Positions 42,401-57,400 of a DNA stretch of 64,000 nucleotides are shown piece by piece (within the stretch, counting starts at the first letter, position 1; each line of letters begins with the position of its first letter). The notes under the pieces were generated by a model. The model made no database searches. It saw nothing but the letters and a program-made list of their open reading frames with translations, and was not told where the DNA came from. A program made the position numbers and the translations under genes. Origin of the DNA: Mactra quadrangularis (taxonomy: Eukaryota; Mollusca; Bivalvia; Venerida; Mactridae); the NCBI GenBank assembly GCA_025267735.1, contig CM046311.1, positions 31,167,399 through 31,231,398 of the forward strand, in the 5' to 3' direction.

Positions 42401-45400
42401 ATATTTATTCTTTAAAAAATAAGTAGCATGTGTATTTTGTTGAAAGCTTCTGATAAAGCGTGATTAACAATGACAAAAAATAGACAGTTAATTCTGAGTT
42501 TATTATATATTCTTGCATAAAGGTCAAGCTCAGGTTAATATTGTCGGACTATACAGGTTTTAAATTTCTTCCACCTTACTATGTATAATTTGTCCATCAG
42601 TTTATGATTTTTATGGCATACTTTGTAATATAATTATGAGTAAAGTAGAAATTGGGAAATAATTCTTGACTAGAGATTCTTATAACTTAATGCCTTTTTC
42701 AAATGTCTTCATTAAGGTTGATATAAGAAGCTTATTCCTACCTCCATAGCAAGGGGGACAACTGCGATAACTTCTGCTGAAAACAGGACATCATTTGGTT
42801 CAGCTGAAACATGAATATTAGTCTCAATAGATTATTTCAATTTAAGACTTGTACATTCTTAAACAGAAAGTACTAACAATAAAATAAATAAATAAACATA
42901 TATACTTTTTGAAACTAGAACTGCCACCATTGGCGAAAATACCCCCGCAACAGCAACATTTCAAGATAAAAGCAAGTCAACATTGTGGAAGTCCAAAAGG
43001 GTAAATGTTGTAAGAAGCATAAAAAACATAAAAAGAATAGGATGCAAATATCAAATTGGAAATAAACAGCAAATTACAGTGTAATTCACTATAGATTTAT
43101 GAAAAAGCAAAATAAACAGAGTTGTCATATGTCAAATGATTTTTTACATGAAAATGAACACCATTTGGTCATTATGAATGTAAAGTGGAACAACAGACAA
43201 AGAGTGATCACATTTAAACTCATCATGAGTATGTTGTAACCAGAAGACCAAAATGTAGAATGTGTTTGTAATTTTTTGATAAATAAGTAAAAAATAAGGC
43301 AATTGTAAAAATGGTAGTCAGCAATGTACACAATATAAATCAAACAATTAGTATTTACAATATCTTGTATCAAGAATTTCACAAATACCCCATAAGAAAG
43401 CTTAAATTACCGATCATTATTTTCACAGAAGTAAAGTTAAAATAATATCTAAAATCTCATGTAGCTATAACGAAATAAGATGTTTTCTTCACAACATTAC
43501 AGAAAAAATCAAGGTGGCTATTAGTTGGTCCATTGAAATACATAAAAAAATAAATACATATAAAAATTTCATCAACAAGAATTTGTCAGCACAATTTTAT
43601 CAAAATGAGGTGAGAAAAAAAAAGATGTTTGCTGTACAAGATATTAGAAAATTCAACATGGCTGCCAGTCAGCCATTTTGAATTCCACTAAAGAAAATGC
43701 CAAGCACATTAACTTAAACAATTGCTTACTTTCTCAAAGTCTGTACAAAAATTATCAAATCATTTGCTTTTCTGAAAAGAAAAACTCAGAATGGCTGCCA
43801 ATCAGCCATTATGAATTTGATAAAATATCAATACATCAAAAAAAAGTTCAACAATAAGAATTTGATAAAAATAGCAGTACATAATAGACTTCAGCAAGTC
43901 AAAATGGCAAACAATGTGGAATAATGCTATATTTAATAAGTTACATGACATAAAGCCATAAACCCTTGATTCATCTTCGTCAATAATTTTTGCTAATCAC
44001 TGAGATAAATAGTTACTATGAGATGTAGAATTGGTCATACTATATTAACACATTCATACCTGCTCAAAAGAAAGAAAGCACCTAAATGTATACCATGTGA
44101 CGAGCATTTGAATGTCAAATACGTTCTCCTTGACTGTCAGGATCTTAAATACATCCGTGACAAACATTTTAAAGTTAACTCACATAAAGAACTTTTTGAG
44201 TCTGTACCGTCATATTTTCTAATCGCCGAGATCAAATAGTGATTTCGCGATGTAGAATTGGTCATACCAGATTAACACATTCATACCTTCTCAAAAGAGA
44301 GGAAGCACCTAAGTATATACCCTGTGACGAGCATTTCCATGTCAAACACGTTCTCCTTGACTGTCAGGATCTTAAAGACATCCGTGACAAATATTTTAAA
44401 GTTAACTCACTTAAAGAACATTTTGAGTCTGTATTATATGCGATACTTAACTTTTTGAAGGAAATAAATGTATATAATAAGATATAGAGCTTTACATCAT
44501 TAATATCGATTTAATAAATAGTATCATTGATTGCTTTCGACGCGATATGACCTTTTTGTGTTGGTGCGCCGTAAAACCAAAACAAAACCAAACAATACTT
44601 GAAGGAAATAAATGTTTATCATAAAATATAAGACGTAAAATCTTCATTATCTATTGAAGTAATAGTATCATCAATTGTTTTCGGCGTAATATGACCTTTT
44701 TGCATTAATAAGCCGTAAAATCCAATTAATCAATCAATAAATCAATCAGACTTCAGCAAGAAGAAATTGGTAATGAAATAAGCTTACTATACAGTTATTT
44801 AAACAAAGTCAAAATGGCTGCCAGTCTGCCATAATGAATTTGTATCCTAAGTAAATCCATGTACAAGTCAACTACATCAATAAAGACTTTGGAACGAAAT
44901 TTGGATAAAATTGAGTAAAAAAACACATACATGAACTATACAGTAATTTAGATAAAAATTCAAGATGGCTGCCAGTCAGCCATATTGAATATAAATTGTT
45001 GAAGAATAGTCATCCTCATCAACTGTATTAGTAAGACCTTGTATGCAATTTCTTTTCAAAATATGTATGGTAATATGTCAATATAAGACTGTATTAATTT
45101 TGAAAAAAGGATGACAGCCAGTCCGCCATTTTGAATTGGAATTGAGTTAAAGTGTATGTACACATCAACTGTGAACGCCTGTGCAAAATTCTATCTAAAT
45201 TAGTTGAGAAATAAGCATACAGTAATTAAACGAAATTAAAAAGAATTCAAGATGGCCGCAAGTCGGCCATTTTGAATTTGGAATTGATATAAAGTGTATG
45301 TACACATCAACTGTAAACGCCTGTGCAAAATTCTATAAAATAAAAAAATAAAAAATCTGTTGAGAAATAAGCATGCAGTTATTAAATTAAATAAAAAAAA

Positions 45401-48400
45401 TCAAGATGGCCGCAAGTCGGCCATTTTGAATTGGAATTGATATAACATGCATATAAACATCAACTGTAAACGCCTGTGCAAATTCTATAAAATAAGATAA
45501 GAAAAAAATCCATTGAGAAAAAAGCATACTATACAGTTATCAAATTAGATTTAAAATATATAACACCATTAAATATTTTAAACAAGTGAGATATGTTTCC
45601 ATAGTTACATGAGTTTTGTATACACCATTAAATCATGGTATATAACAGCTTCTATTAAAATACATTAAGAAATAAACATACTACAAATGTATTAATTTTT
45701 TGGGACAGACCACATATCCAACCAACCAACCAACCAACCAACAAACCAACCAACCAACCAACCAACCACCAGGGTGATTCCAGTATACCCCCGAAAACTT
45801 CGTTTGCGGGGGTATAAAAATCATAAAGGCCTATGTTATAATGGGTGTACTCCCATTGCCCAATTTCCTTAAACATTATTATTACTAGATGGGAGCCCGT
45901 GCATGGATGGGAGCCCGTAATGACAGTTCTCAAAACTGTTCCTCGAAACAGGCATGTTTAAGAGTCATATGAAACTTGATCATAAGATTGCAAAATATTT
46001 GTAGGAAGTTTGAAATTGATAATTGTGTAGTATTGGAGATATGATTTTGCAAGTGTAAGTTTAATCTGGATTTGTCAAGTTCTAAAAGGACTGAACACTG
46101 TGAAAATGTAACATGGAGTTATGAAACTTGGTCATCCGAGCTTGTATTTTCATTTCAAAAGTGAATTCTCGATATTTAATCCCTTTCAACATGAAACCTG
46201 AAATAATTACATGAATAATATTGATCTGTCTAACAACTGTGTCCAATCATTACAGACCGTTGGGTCAGCGTATAGAAAACATCAGCAAGCTTCTCAGGGG
46301 GGTTTAGATTATCATGAATATTAAGTAGGGCGTTCCTACCGGCGAACGTAAGTTTTCAGCGATATTCATGAGGGGCGTGTCTAAAACTCGTCTCAGTGGA
46401 TACTGGTAACGCCCCTCGGCTGATTGGATACAGATAATCTACTCCCGAGAATCAAACTCGATTTTCCGGTTTGGCGTGTCTATTTTTAGTTTTATCTAGA
46501 ACTATTTTTAGACACAAAAAAACCCACTATTTTTGTTGATTTTTGGTAGTTTCTGCAAATATCAAGAGGCTTTGTCAAAAAAGAATTGTCAACTTGATAT
46601 GCCGGTATATAGGTGCTCCAGCGACAAACAAAAGATTTATTCAAAGCTGCGCAGTTTCTTCCACAAAACAGGAAACTCGCAAATTTAATAGTATAGATAT
46701 CCTTTACACCTCAGTCATATACTATAGCCAGTTGGCAAGGAGAGAATTTTAGATCAGGTTTTTATCAGATTGGGTAAAAGCCTTAATGACCAGACCAAAT
46801 AGATATGGTCCTTTTCTATAATCTAAGATCATAAAAATATTAATCTGTTTGAAATATTTACAGTGTCAGAGCAATAATTCTTTATAATTACAAGTATTAT
46901 TTGTGATGTTTAACTACACAATTTTTTCATATTTGTAATTCAATACTTTGAAAGTGACAGAGAAAACTATTATCCATGCTGAAAAGGGGCCATTATAAAA
47001 TTTTGATTACACAGTCCATCCAGAATTACCTTTGCACTTGTAAAAAAGCTTGTCTTTCATTAATAGTAATACTCTTAGATTTTATTTCAGTTATGATGTA
47101 ATTTACAAGTTAGGATAGTTATAACAGATTGTAACATTTGAAAGGGAAGTAATGATACTTGATAAAACTGTACTTGTTATGCATGTACATGTATTAAATA
47201 ATACGTTTTTAAATTCTTGTGTATTGGTAAAAGTTAAAAACAAATCACACGTATGAAGGTTTTTATAGATTGCACTGTATTATCATATCTAAGATGGTCA
47301 GGGATGGGGTACTCGTACTTGTACTTGAGTATTATGAGTTCAAGTACCACTTTTTCCAGTACTCGCCTGTACTCAGTACTCAGGAAAATAAATTGTACTT
47401 TACTTGTAGTTTCTCAAGTACTGAACGAGCAGTACTCAATACTTATTGAGTATTTCTGAGTACTGGCCATTAACAAAATTGACCTAAAGTAAACACTGCT
47501 GCATAAAATGTTTACAACAACATTTTGACTGTCTTGTTTAAAATTGAATTTGAAGCTTGATTTGATGTATAATTGAATAGATACATGAAATTAGCCTCTT
47601 TTATTTCAACTAAAAATCTTTTATATGCTCATACAAAACAATCTGGTTACTCAGAAATACTCATGGGTACCTAAGTACTACTTGAGTACTACTCGAGTAC
47701 TGAAGAAAAAAACAGTACTCATTACTCATAAGTACGAGTACAAAATTTGAAATACTCAATTACTACTCAAGTACTGGAATCTAGTACTCGACCCATCCCT
47801 GAAGATGGTTTTGTATAGTTATACTTTATAATTAAGATATTGTTATGTTCAAAATGCTTTGCAAGTGATATGTAGAAAAAGAAATAATAAGAATAAATCA
47901 TCACACTTAATGTAACTTAAACTTTACTTAAACCAGTTCTCATCGTATGAACAACATTCAATATATACATCAATTTGTAGACCCTAAGAGGCCCCTTTTA
48001 GGCATACTGTGACCCAATACAAAGTGAAATTACTTCATTAATCATAAACATGTCTGTGACAATCAACTTCATGAATTATTATGATAATATCATTGTAATA
48101 TTAAGTAATTATTTTGTATATTTGTAATTAACAAGTGACTAGTTAGTACAAAATTAAATTTACCATTAAATCTGGTTGGTCTAAAATTCATAATAGAAAA
48201 TAGCTTAGATGAAAGCTAATTGACAACAAAAGCACAGTAACTTAACATTTAAGAAAGTAATGGAGAATGAGCCTCTTAGAGCAAGTTTGTGATACTTTGA
48301 AGCATTTTTTTACCACAATGGCAAAGCAGAGTTCATTTTATTAAGAATAAAAAAATCAAGCTAACTTTATAAGCACATTATTTGAAATAATTTAAATGCA

Positions 48401-51400
48401 TATAATGAGTCAGAGTACATTATCTTAAAGTTTATACTGCTTCTTTTTTGGTTGGTTTTAATGCTGTAGCAACACATTGTATAGGTCATATTTCAGTGGC
48501 CAGTCAGTCTACTCACAGTTTCTTGAAAGGCTTAATCTATGGATTTAGCTGTTAACCAGTTACTAGGGGCATACTCCTATCAGTGACTCACAACTGCCCT
48601 ACTTATTTAGAATCAGAAGAAGGGAGAGAATGGCTATTGAATTGTATGCTCCACCCAGGAATCAAACCTACAACTCTCTTTCAGTAGATTTGTGCGCTAC
48701 CGACTGAGCTAGCCAGGCCACTTTTATCTTCCTTTTCTACTAGGTTCATAAAGGTAAATACAAAATAGACTCACCACTCATAACAAGAGAGTTTAAGACA
48801 TTACATCCACTAATTTGTACTTGACTGTCGGTCATATTGTTCTTCATTGCCATAGCAACCAATTTCTTTCCCCTGAATCAAAAAACAGTCTCATATAGTA
48901 GCATTTTAAAATAATTTATAGAAGAAATAAAATCAAACAAAATTGCCTGGAACTTCAACAATAAAATATCTGGTTAACTATATGAGCTCATAAATTAAAA
49001 TTTAACACAGAATTTTCCAAAGATACAGAGAATTTTGATTGATTTTGGTGTAAGACTGATTTTTATTTCACCGAGTGAGCTCAGAAAACATATTTTCAAG
49101 AGTGGCATAGACACAAGTTAAATATCATTTTCTGAGCTCAGGAGTTAAAATAATTAGATCTTACTCCAAAACTGATGAATGTTCTGGGGTTTTTTTATAT
49201 GATTTTTTCTGTGTTCTGTCAGATACATTTCCAACAAATAAAGCGCAACATCATTTCTCCTCAAAGATAATGTCATATTCTTTTCAGGATACATAATTTT
49301 GACTACAAATTTTTACTACAATGAAAATATAAAACATAATATTTTCATTGTATACCATACTTGTATTAAATAACTAGGCATTTCTTTATAAAGCATGAAA
49401 GAAGTGATTAATTTAATATGTCACAGCAGTCAGCACCAAACATGGCAGACCAACAGACAAATCCTGTAAAAATAAGAAGGTCCGCCTAAATCTGCAGGTT
49501 CACAGGACTAGCAAAGAATTTTATCTCATTTCAATTCATCAGAATATATATAAAATGCCTTTGATCCTGTAAGACTTGGTTTGGTCTTGTAAAATTTTGA
49601 TCTGCACAGGACCTACTGTTCTGAGTAATAAACTGTTCAATTTCATGGTGACTGTGTAACAGATTAAAATGCAAAATTGAAGATGAGCTCATAGATAATT
49701 TTTGCAGTGCACATTTAATTTTAATGCCTGCACACATAAACACAGGCAAACACAGGTTATAACCTGTAAGTCTTATACCATACCTTGGATCCAGATTTAA
49801 ACCATCAGGCAAAGTAGAAAGTTCCATCAAGTAAGACAAAGCTTCTCTAACACATGTCTCATAGTCTACCATATTAGCTAAATATTCTAAAACTTTCATT
49901 ACACCTTGATTACGTGGACATGGCCCTGAAATATATCATACATAGTACTTTCATTAATCCATGGTACACATCTTTTATTTATTAGGCAGCAGGGCTTAAA
50001 ATTAATGTCTAAAATCAGTTGCCAAATTGGAGAACCAGCTATACATTTCACTTGTCCGAATTAAATGTTTGTTAGCAGTAACAAGTTGCCCACATTCAAG
50101 TATAAGTTGTCAGGGCATTATTTGCAGTCTGTAAAATTAGAATTTTTCTGGTTGTCCAGAACAACTATTTTTCAGTAATGGCTTTTTCTTATTCCCTTGA
50201 AGCTCCCAGGGAAGACCCCCTTTTTACTGATAATGATATGACAATGTCAATATGAGAGTGCAAAACAAAATTAATTTTCAACAAAAAATTGTGCAGAAAT
50301 TAACAAGCTAAGCAAAATTAATTTTCATGCAACATACAGCAATCAGTCATTACCTTATCAAACAAGCCTAAAGCCAATGACAAGAGAATAATGATATGGG
50401 CAAATAAAATTATTTATTTCATACGTCTAGTTGATAATTTTGCCATTTTCTACGTAACATTTAAAGTAAGGCTAGTGTACATGAAAATTTAAGCAATGAC
50501 AGAGCATATATTGTATACACTTTTTTAATTGAAGTTATATCAAAATTGAATAAGTGCTTAAAACAATTGACATTAAGCTGAGGCTACTATAACCAAGCCC
50601 TTAGACAAGTGGCTAATTTGTTTAACAAAATAATCCTCTGTGTCCAAAGATTTGCAACTATGTTTGTCCAAGCAAAGGCTATTCCTTTCATTGGTGAACC
50701 TATAATGAATATTAAGCAATGGGAGGTCTGGCGTAATGTCAATTGTGTTTGAAACTGATAACAATTGTTCAAATTAAAGCACAATAAATAACAACAAAAA
50801 GTGTGAATGAAACTATAGAATGAAATTATAATGAACAAGCAGTGAATACCTTTCAGTGATATGATTTATTTGGTCAGTGACTGTAGAAATTTTAAAACAC
50901 ATGACAGTGAGAATAGTTCACATTATATAATACAAGGAATTGGAACTCTCTGAACAAGTGAAAATTTAGGAAAGAAAAAAGTGACAAACCCAAGTGAACC
51001 ACAAGTAATAATCAAAGTTTTTATAGAGCAACAATGAAACAAAATTCTAAACTTTGGGGTTAGTCAAGTAAACTTGCACCTATGGGTTATTAAATAAAAA
51101 AATAGTACACATCACAATATCTGTGGCATTAGGAACACCCTCGACCTTTCATGAATGAATAATCTCGGGAGGATTCGTGGGGGGTCTTCACTGGATTTTG
51201 GTGATTTTACTACCTACGCGAGGCGAAGCACGTAACGGTTACGCAAAATAGTTCTTGTAGTATACACACAGATCTTTGTCTAAACATATTTATTTGTTTT
51301 AAATTGAACCAAATATTGTTCATCGGTATCATTGAACTGTGTAATTTTAAATTTACGGATTAAAAGCGGAACTTAAGTCATCGCCTAAACGATCGTGTAG

Positions 51401-54400
51401 TTGTTTACATAGTTTCAAAATGGCGCCAAAATATGTCCAAGGTTATTCATAGCGAATGGCCGAGGATGTTCCGAATGTATCTGTGGAATACAGGTAGTTA
51501 AGGTAGACTCATGGTCATACCTACACATATATTATGTATTAGAACTATGGCAACTCAGGTAGATTCAAAGTTCCATATGCTATACATTAGAACTATGGCA
51601 GGTTTGTCTGGTTCCTAGTTGTACTTTGAAGGGAAAAAGTATGTTAGGCAAAGCAGAATAATGGCTGCACCCAATGTATTGTACAAGATATTAGATAATC
51701 ATGTTTTTCTCACTATGAAGGCTTAAATCAAATGATCTAAGTACAAGAACTACAGTGTATACCTTATACTAGACTTTTGGTTCCATTCATGTCTTAATAA
51801 GGTATCCGAAATTCTAATGAGACTTATTCAACGTCCAAATTCCGTCCACTTTGAAGACATGGTTTCTGGTTAATTGTAAGTTATATCTAAGTCCAAAATG
51901 AATAGACTTTGAATGACATATGTAGTACTAAATTCCAATCGACTTTACTTAAGTAAGAAAATGATCATGCAAAATAAAGTTAAAGTAAAAGAAAAGTTTG
52001 TAACCTGAAGATAGATTGACGGCGTAGCCATTATTGTGCTTTGCCTGACCCAATAAAGATAGTGGTAAAGGGCAAATAATCCAGACTATATGGAAGGTCA
52101 GCTAAGTTCAAGAGTTATACATAAACCAATGATACATGTTAATCTAATACAGAGTATACAGTCATATGATCTACAACAACAACCAATGATGTAAACAAAC
52201 ATTTGTTTTTTCGTTGATTTCTCTTTTAATGCAAATAATTGAATGACATTAAATAGAGCATAAAATAACTAGTTTTCTCTGCCCAAGATTCCTCCATTGG
52301 TCCTGTGACTTCTTAACTATAACTCTAGATCCTCTGCACAAAATTAATCGAGTTGTTAAGTAGGTCATTTGCAAACAATAGTTTCTGCTGAGGATTCAGA
52401 GTATAAAATTACAACTCACAGGATTACTTGGGCATTTTCGTAAGAACGAAAGTAACACTTCATAATATGTTTTTTTTCTATTTTGTCTAATTCAAGAAAC
52501 TTTATCACCAGTAAATTTACAAAAATTCTTTGAAAAATGACAGAAAATTCCCAGTTGACAGCAGATTATTTCAAGCCAAAAAGTCTAAATTTAATAGCTA
52601 CCAGAAGATCATGTGACTATATACATACTATGTAGACTGAAAGAAGGTTCAAAGTTATATATAAAAGTTATACATGTTATAAACTAATACTAATGTAGAC
52701 TTGGGATTACAAATCAAACTTACATCTACTTGTTTCTTCTTGTACTGCTATAAGAAAATATTAGCATGCAAATATATACATACACATAAAGCAGAGGAAT
52801 AATATGGCACTTGTACTCCCTTGCCTTCAATCTAGCTTTAATGGCAACTAGATAAAGTGTCCATTTAAGACTCAGAAGGTCCTGGGTTTGAACCTCAGTT
52901 CAGACCATGGATTTTTATTGGGCTAAACATATATTCCTTTTGCTGCTTTGGTTTTTTTTAGGAACATTGAAATTTGCATGTGTCATCAATGATTAGAACA
53001 TGCAATGCATAGATCTGACTGAGGAAAATTTATTGAACTGAGTTTGATTCAAACTCTACCTTAACAATCATATCATACATACTTTTTGAAGAGGGGATTG
53101 GCCCTAATTTTGGCCCCAAAATGACCTGAAAGAAACCACTGAAATCAAAGCTTCAGGTCAATAAATTCTCCACATAGAAATATCAATACTCATTAAGTTT
53201 GAAGAATAGCATTATGGTGCGTATGAAATCAAATGAATTAAAGTGCTTAAATAATGAACAAAACAAATCGATGGGTCAATACAAAACTAGCCTACATCCT
53301 TCTTTGTTTACATGTAGTTAGACTAGTTTTATGTCGACCCATCAGATTTAAATTATAGTAATATAATTGCAACACATAAAGTATTAAAAAGCAAAATAAA
53401 ATTTGACAGATGGTAAAAATAAGTTTGTCTCTCTTTCTATTCTAGGTTAATCAGTTTACTTGTGATCCCTTTTTGTATTGAGTAAAAATAACTCAAATAA
53501 ACCAAACTTATTTTTTCCATCATTTTTAGATCAGTATAAGCTTGTGCACATGCAACATAAATATAAAATATGAACAAAAGAGCCATTTATATTATAAGGG
53601 TAACAATGCGTTTATGATACATGAGAAATGAAATTATCCCTAGCAAATTATGTACAGTGAAAATAGGATGACAGGGACTTAGAAGTTCTCAATTGTGTTA
53701 AATTTCTCTGAACTCATTTCTCAATAACTCTTATTTATCTATACTGTAAAAATGATGCTAAAAATATCTAAAACAAAAGTGCTGCAAAAATGTCAAATTC
53801 AGATGGGCAAACATCTGGTTCATTTCATCATTTTGTCCTGAACAATCTAGTTTAAGATTTTGAACTTTTACTGTATTGCCTTAAGCCTTGAAAATCTTAA
53901 ACTACTACAGTAACAAGAATTCCATGGATTATCTGTTGCTATGGTAACAAAGTTTCCATTGTTTAAATGTTGCTATGGTAATAAGGTTTCCATGAAATCT
54001 TTGTTTCTATGATAACATTTTTGTTTCCATGGCAACTAGAGTACTTACTTATTTCAGATTTAGTAGTAGAAGCTGACTTCAATCTCTTTCTTTTCTCAAG
54101 TTGGGTAGAATCACTCATCTCTATACATGTCTTTATATATTCCATATTTAACAATGAACTGTAATGAAAAACAGAGCCAGCTGCCAGTGATGTTTTGCCT
54201 TAATATGGGACCAAAATTTGGCCTTTCACAATGGAAAAAAATATTAGCAAACAAGTCCATTGATATGGCAAATGTATGTTTGATTCCCAGGCCAAGCATA
54301 CTATCACAGAGATTGGTCATAAAATAATTTCTATGGTAATGCTTCTTTATACCACTGATTCTTAATCATGGCAGACAGTTGACATTCCCTGACAGAAGTA

Positions 54401-57400
54401 TTCACCTAGCAACTGGTTCAAAGCAAAATCTAGAGATTTAGCCCTTTCAGAAACGATTAACAGGTTGACTGTCTGCCGTGATATAAACTTTTCAAACTGT
54501 TGCGACGACTTTAAATCTAACCAAAAAAAAGTTAAATATTAAAACTTACGATGTTGTGGCTCTCTGAGTATGATTCTTCTTTAACATACATGATAACACT
54601 TTTATCAAACTGTCTGAGAAATTCTGAAATATATAAAACATAAAATCATTTTAAGTCAAAAGCAGATTACATAAAAATTTTGTTGTCTGACAAAGAACCA
54701 ACAGGAAATGATTCCAAAATCACTCTTAAGAGTCACTGTAACAAACATACATACTGAAGTTCAAATCATTAGAAGTAAAGGTTACAAAGTCATGTCCCAG
54801 GCATGTCGTCTACAATTTTTTTTAAAAATCTAATTGTCAAAAATTAAGGTCAGGAGCTTCCATATTTGACATGAGACATCACTTTAAGGTCGCCTACAAA
54901 GATTATGAAAATGATGGGGTTATTAGGGGTTTAAACAGGGCTAGGCCAACATCGACACTGATGCAAATTGCACCAATATGTTGCCTAATTAAGTGACTTC
55001 TTGTTTGCTGGTTAGAGTTGCAAGGCACACCAAAACACAAAGGTTACACAGGGCTCGATATCAAAGGTCCTTCAATTGCCCCAGACAACCTATATAAGGG
55101 TTAGGGCAATCTCCTTAAACAGATATCCTGTAAAGCATTTGTATACAGGATTTCTAAGATCTCAATGGAGGGTCATGTCCAGATGATCTTTATGTCGACC
55201 AATCAATGCGTAGCTTTCATCTAGACGAAACACTATTAATAACATTTTGCTTTGGTAATTTCTATATTTAGACCAAGCTAATTTAACAGCGGTATTATTT
55301 ACAGTGTGCGATTGGACGGTTCATTTCAAATTGCGTGACCTAGAGGATGTAAACAAGTTACTAATCATAACAATTTTGTCATTAATATTATAATGAGAAA
55401 AGTTCACCTGAACATGACCCGCATTTGAAAACTGTCAGATCTAAATTAGCAAGTAGGCGAGCGGAAAATTTGAGATCAGGTTTTAATCAGATTGGGGTTA
55501 GGGCAACTTGTTACTGCTAGTAAACATTTGGTTCAGGCAAGTGAGATATATATTAGCTGGTTGTCTAACCAGGCAACCTCTATTAAACTTTATTGTCCAG
55601 CCCTGTTACACAGTGCCAAGTCAAGTTAAACACAAAAAAGGCTAAGTTCTTACCTTCGATACTTCTTCAAATACTTCATCAAGTACACCTGGTTCTTTTC
55701 TAATCTCTTGTAACTTAGCAATGGCTTCCTGTGAACTATACAGATTAGTTGTAACAAGTTCAAATAGTACACAACCTAGTGACCATATATCACTGATTTC
55801 ACTGTATCCACATTGAGCTACCTCTGGTGCCATGTAGTTTAATGATGCTAAAATAATAAAAAATGTAGAGTTTTATTAATCAATAATAAGTTTTTTAATT
55901 AATATGTTTTTATTGATTGAAGTTTCAATAGCAGATCTTACAATTGTTATTACATGTTTTACACATTTTTTCTTACCATTGGGAACCAATAAAACTTAAA
56001 TATTTTTATTCATGGTATTACTTCAAAATAACTGTCTGTCAAATAAGAGGGTGCTTGACTATTCAAGGTTCTCTTGTAAATATTATCAATTTAAAAATGC
56101 AAGACCATTAAAATGAGTAAAATTCTTGAGGATACGTTGTTTAAATAGCTAAAATTTGCACAAAAACTTCAAATTAAGAATTTCAAAAAATCAACTTTGT
56201 ATTTGACCTCCAAAGGTAATCACAGAGACATGTATAAAATTCCAAGTTAATTCTTTCAGTTGTTTCATGACATACTAAAAACAAAACCAAGAAGTCTTAC
56301 ACTGACTCGTAACTGAGTGAAATAACGCAACTATTTTCTGAAAAGTCAAACTAAAAAACATATTTTTTGCAAGTAGTGAAAAATATATATAGGAAAACAA
56401 AAATGACATTGTACCGATGTAACAAGCTAATTCTCCCCTAACAAAAAATAAGTGTATCTAAAACAATAGTCAGTTATAAAAAAATATTTAAAAATAAGTT
56501 AATTAGTATTTTATATATATATCAATAATTACAGATTAAAATGTTTCATAAATTCATAAAAATATGGATTAATTATTACATCAAAATGTTTAAGTTTGAA
56601 TTTTTGTTAAATATCATTATCCATGCATTTAGTTTACAATATTCTACAAACATCTCATGCAAGTTAAGTATTAACAATATAAACCTTTTACTATTATTAT
56701 ATTAAGATTATAGAAAATTAAAACCCATTCAAATTTATTTGTTATACCCAAGAAAAAATTTGTTCTAAATGTGAGTTATGGTCATGAGGGTACCATTTTA
56801 ATAAGTTAAATATGAAGATTGCAACTGTAGTCTACTAGATAAGATGTTGAACACTTCTTAGTTCTAACAATCAAATAAATTATCACTCAAAGAACCAATT
56901 TAGTTTAGAGGAAAAATTACACAGGCTACTAGAATGACCTATTTCAAAAACCATGACTCTCAAATACTAAACACAAGTAAAAGGAATTCAAAGACTGTGA
57001 CCCCTAGATATCATTCATCCTCATAAGGGGCCAACCTATGTAAAATTGATACTCAGCTAAATTCCCCAAAACATAAAGGATTTTTTCTAATGTCTAAAAA
57101 CGATCCATGCTGCATAAAACTCTACCAATACATGTATCTATAAACATTAAACATAATTTTGTGCGAATCTATTTTTTTAAACTTAAACTCAAACCTACTA
57201 TCCAAAATCATAATAAAACTAATAATGTAATTGTAAAAAATAAAATAAGTAAATAATCATCCTAGTATAAGTAATGTCTTCTAGCTGAACCTCAAGGGAT
57301 ATTACTCTTACTAACTTAAATATTACCTAGTCCACCATTCGGAACACCCTGGACCTTTCATGAATGAATAATCTCGGAAGGATTCGTGGGGGGGTCTTCA

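Larger units (their letters stand above)
42939..45815. mobile_element. 2.9-kb composite element with ATACCCCCGC ends
   Basis: Left end ATACCCCCGCAAC, right end TTTGCGGGGGTAT with the same terminal hairpin as 33706-33924. Inside: many ~140-bp units built on AAGATGGCTGCCAGTCAGCC then ATTTTGAAT (43650-45440), and a non-LTR retroelement fragment (44018-44745). No full transposase. It may instead be two events with chance-related ends. Confidence 0.55.

Noticed and set aside
44018..44487. Host gene with zinc-binding motif
   Set aside because: Sequence type (RIGHTxLTHSYLL...C..H...HVLLDC) is the C-terminal tail of LINE ORF2, in two broken copies.
47253..47459. 68-codon plus frame
   Set aside because: Lies mostly in the hAT-type MITE.
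48660..48720. tRNA gene on the minus strand
   Set aside because: Good A and B boxes, but it is the head of a 265-bp SINE repeated at 57750-58032.
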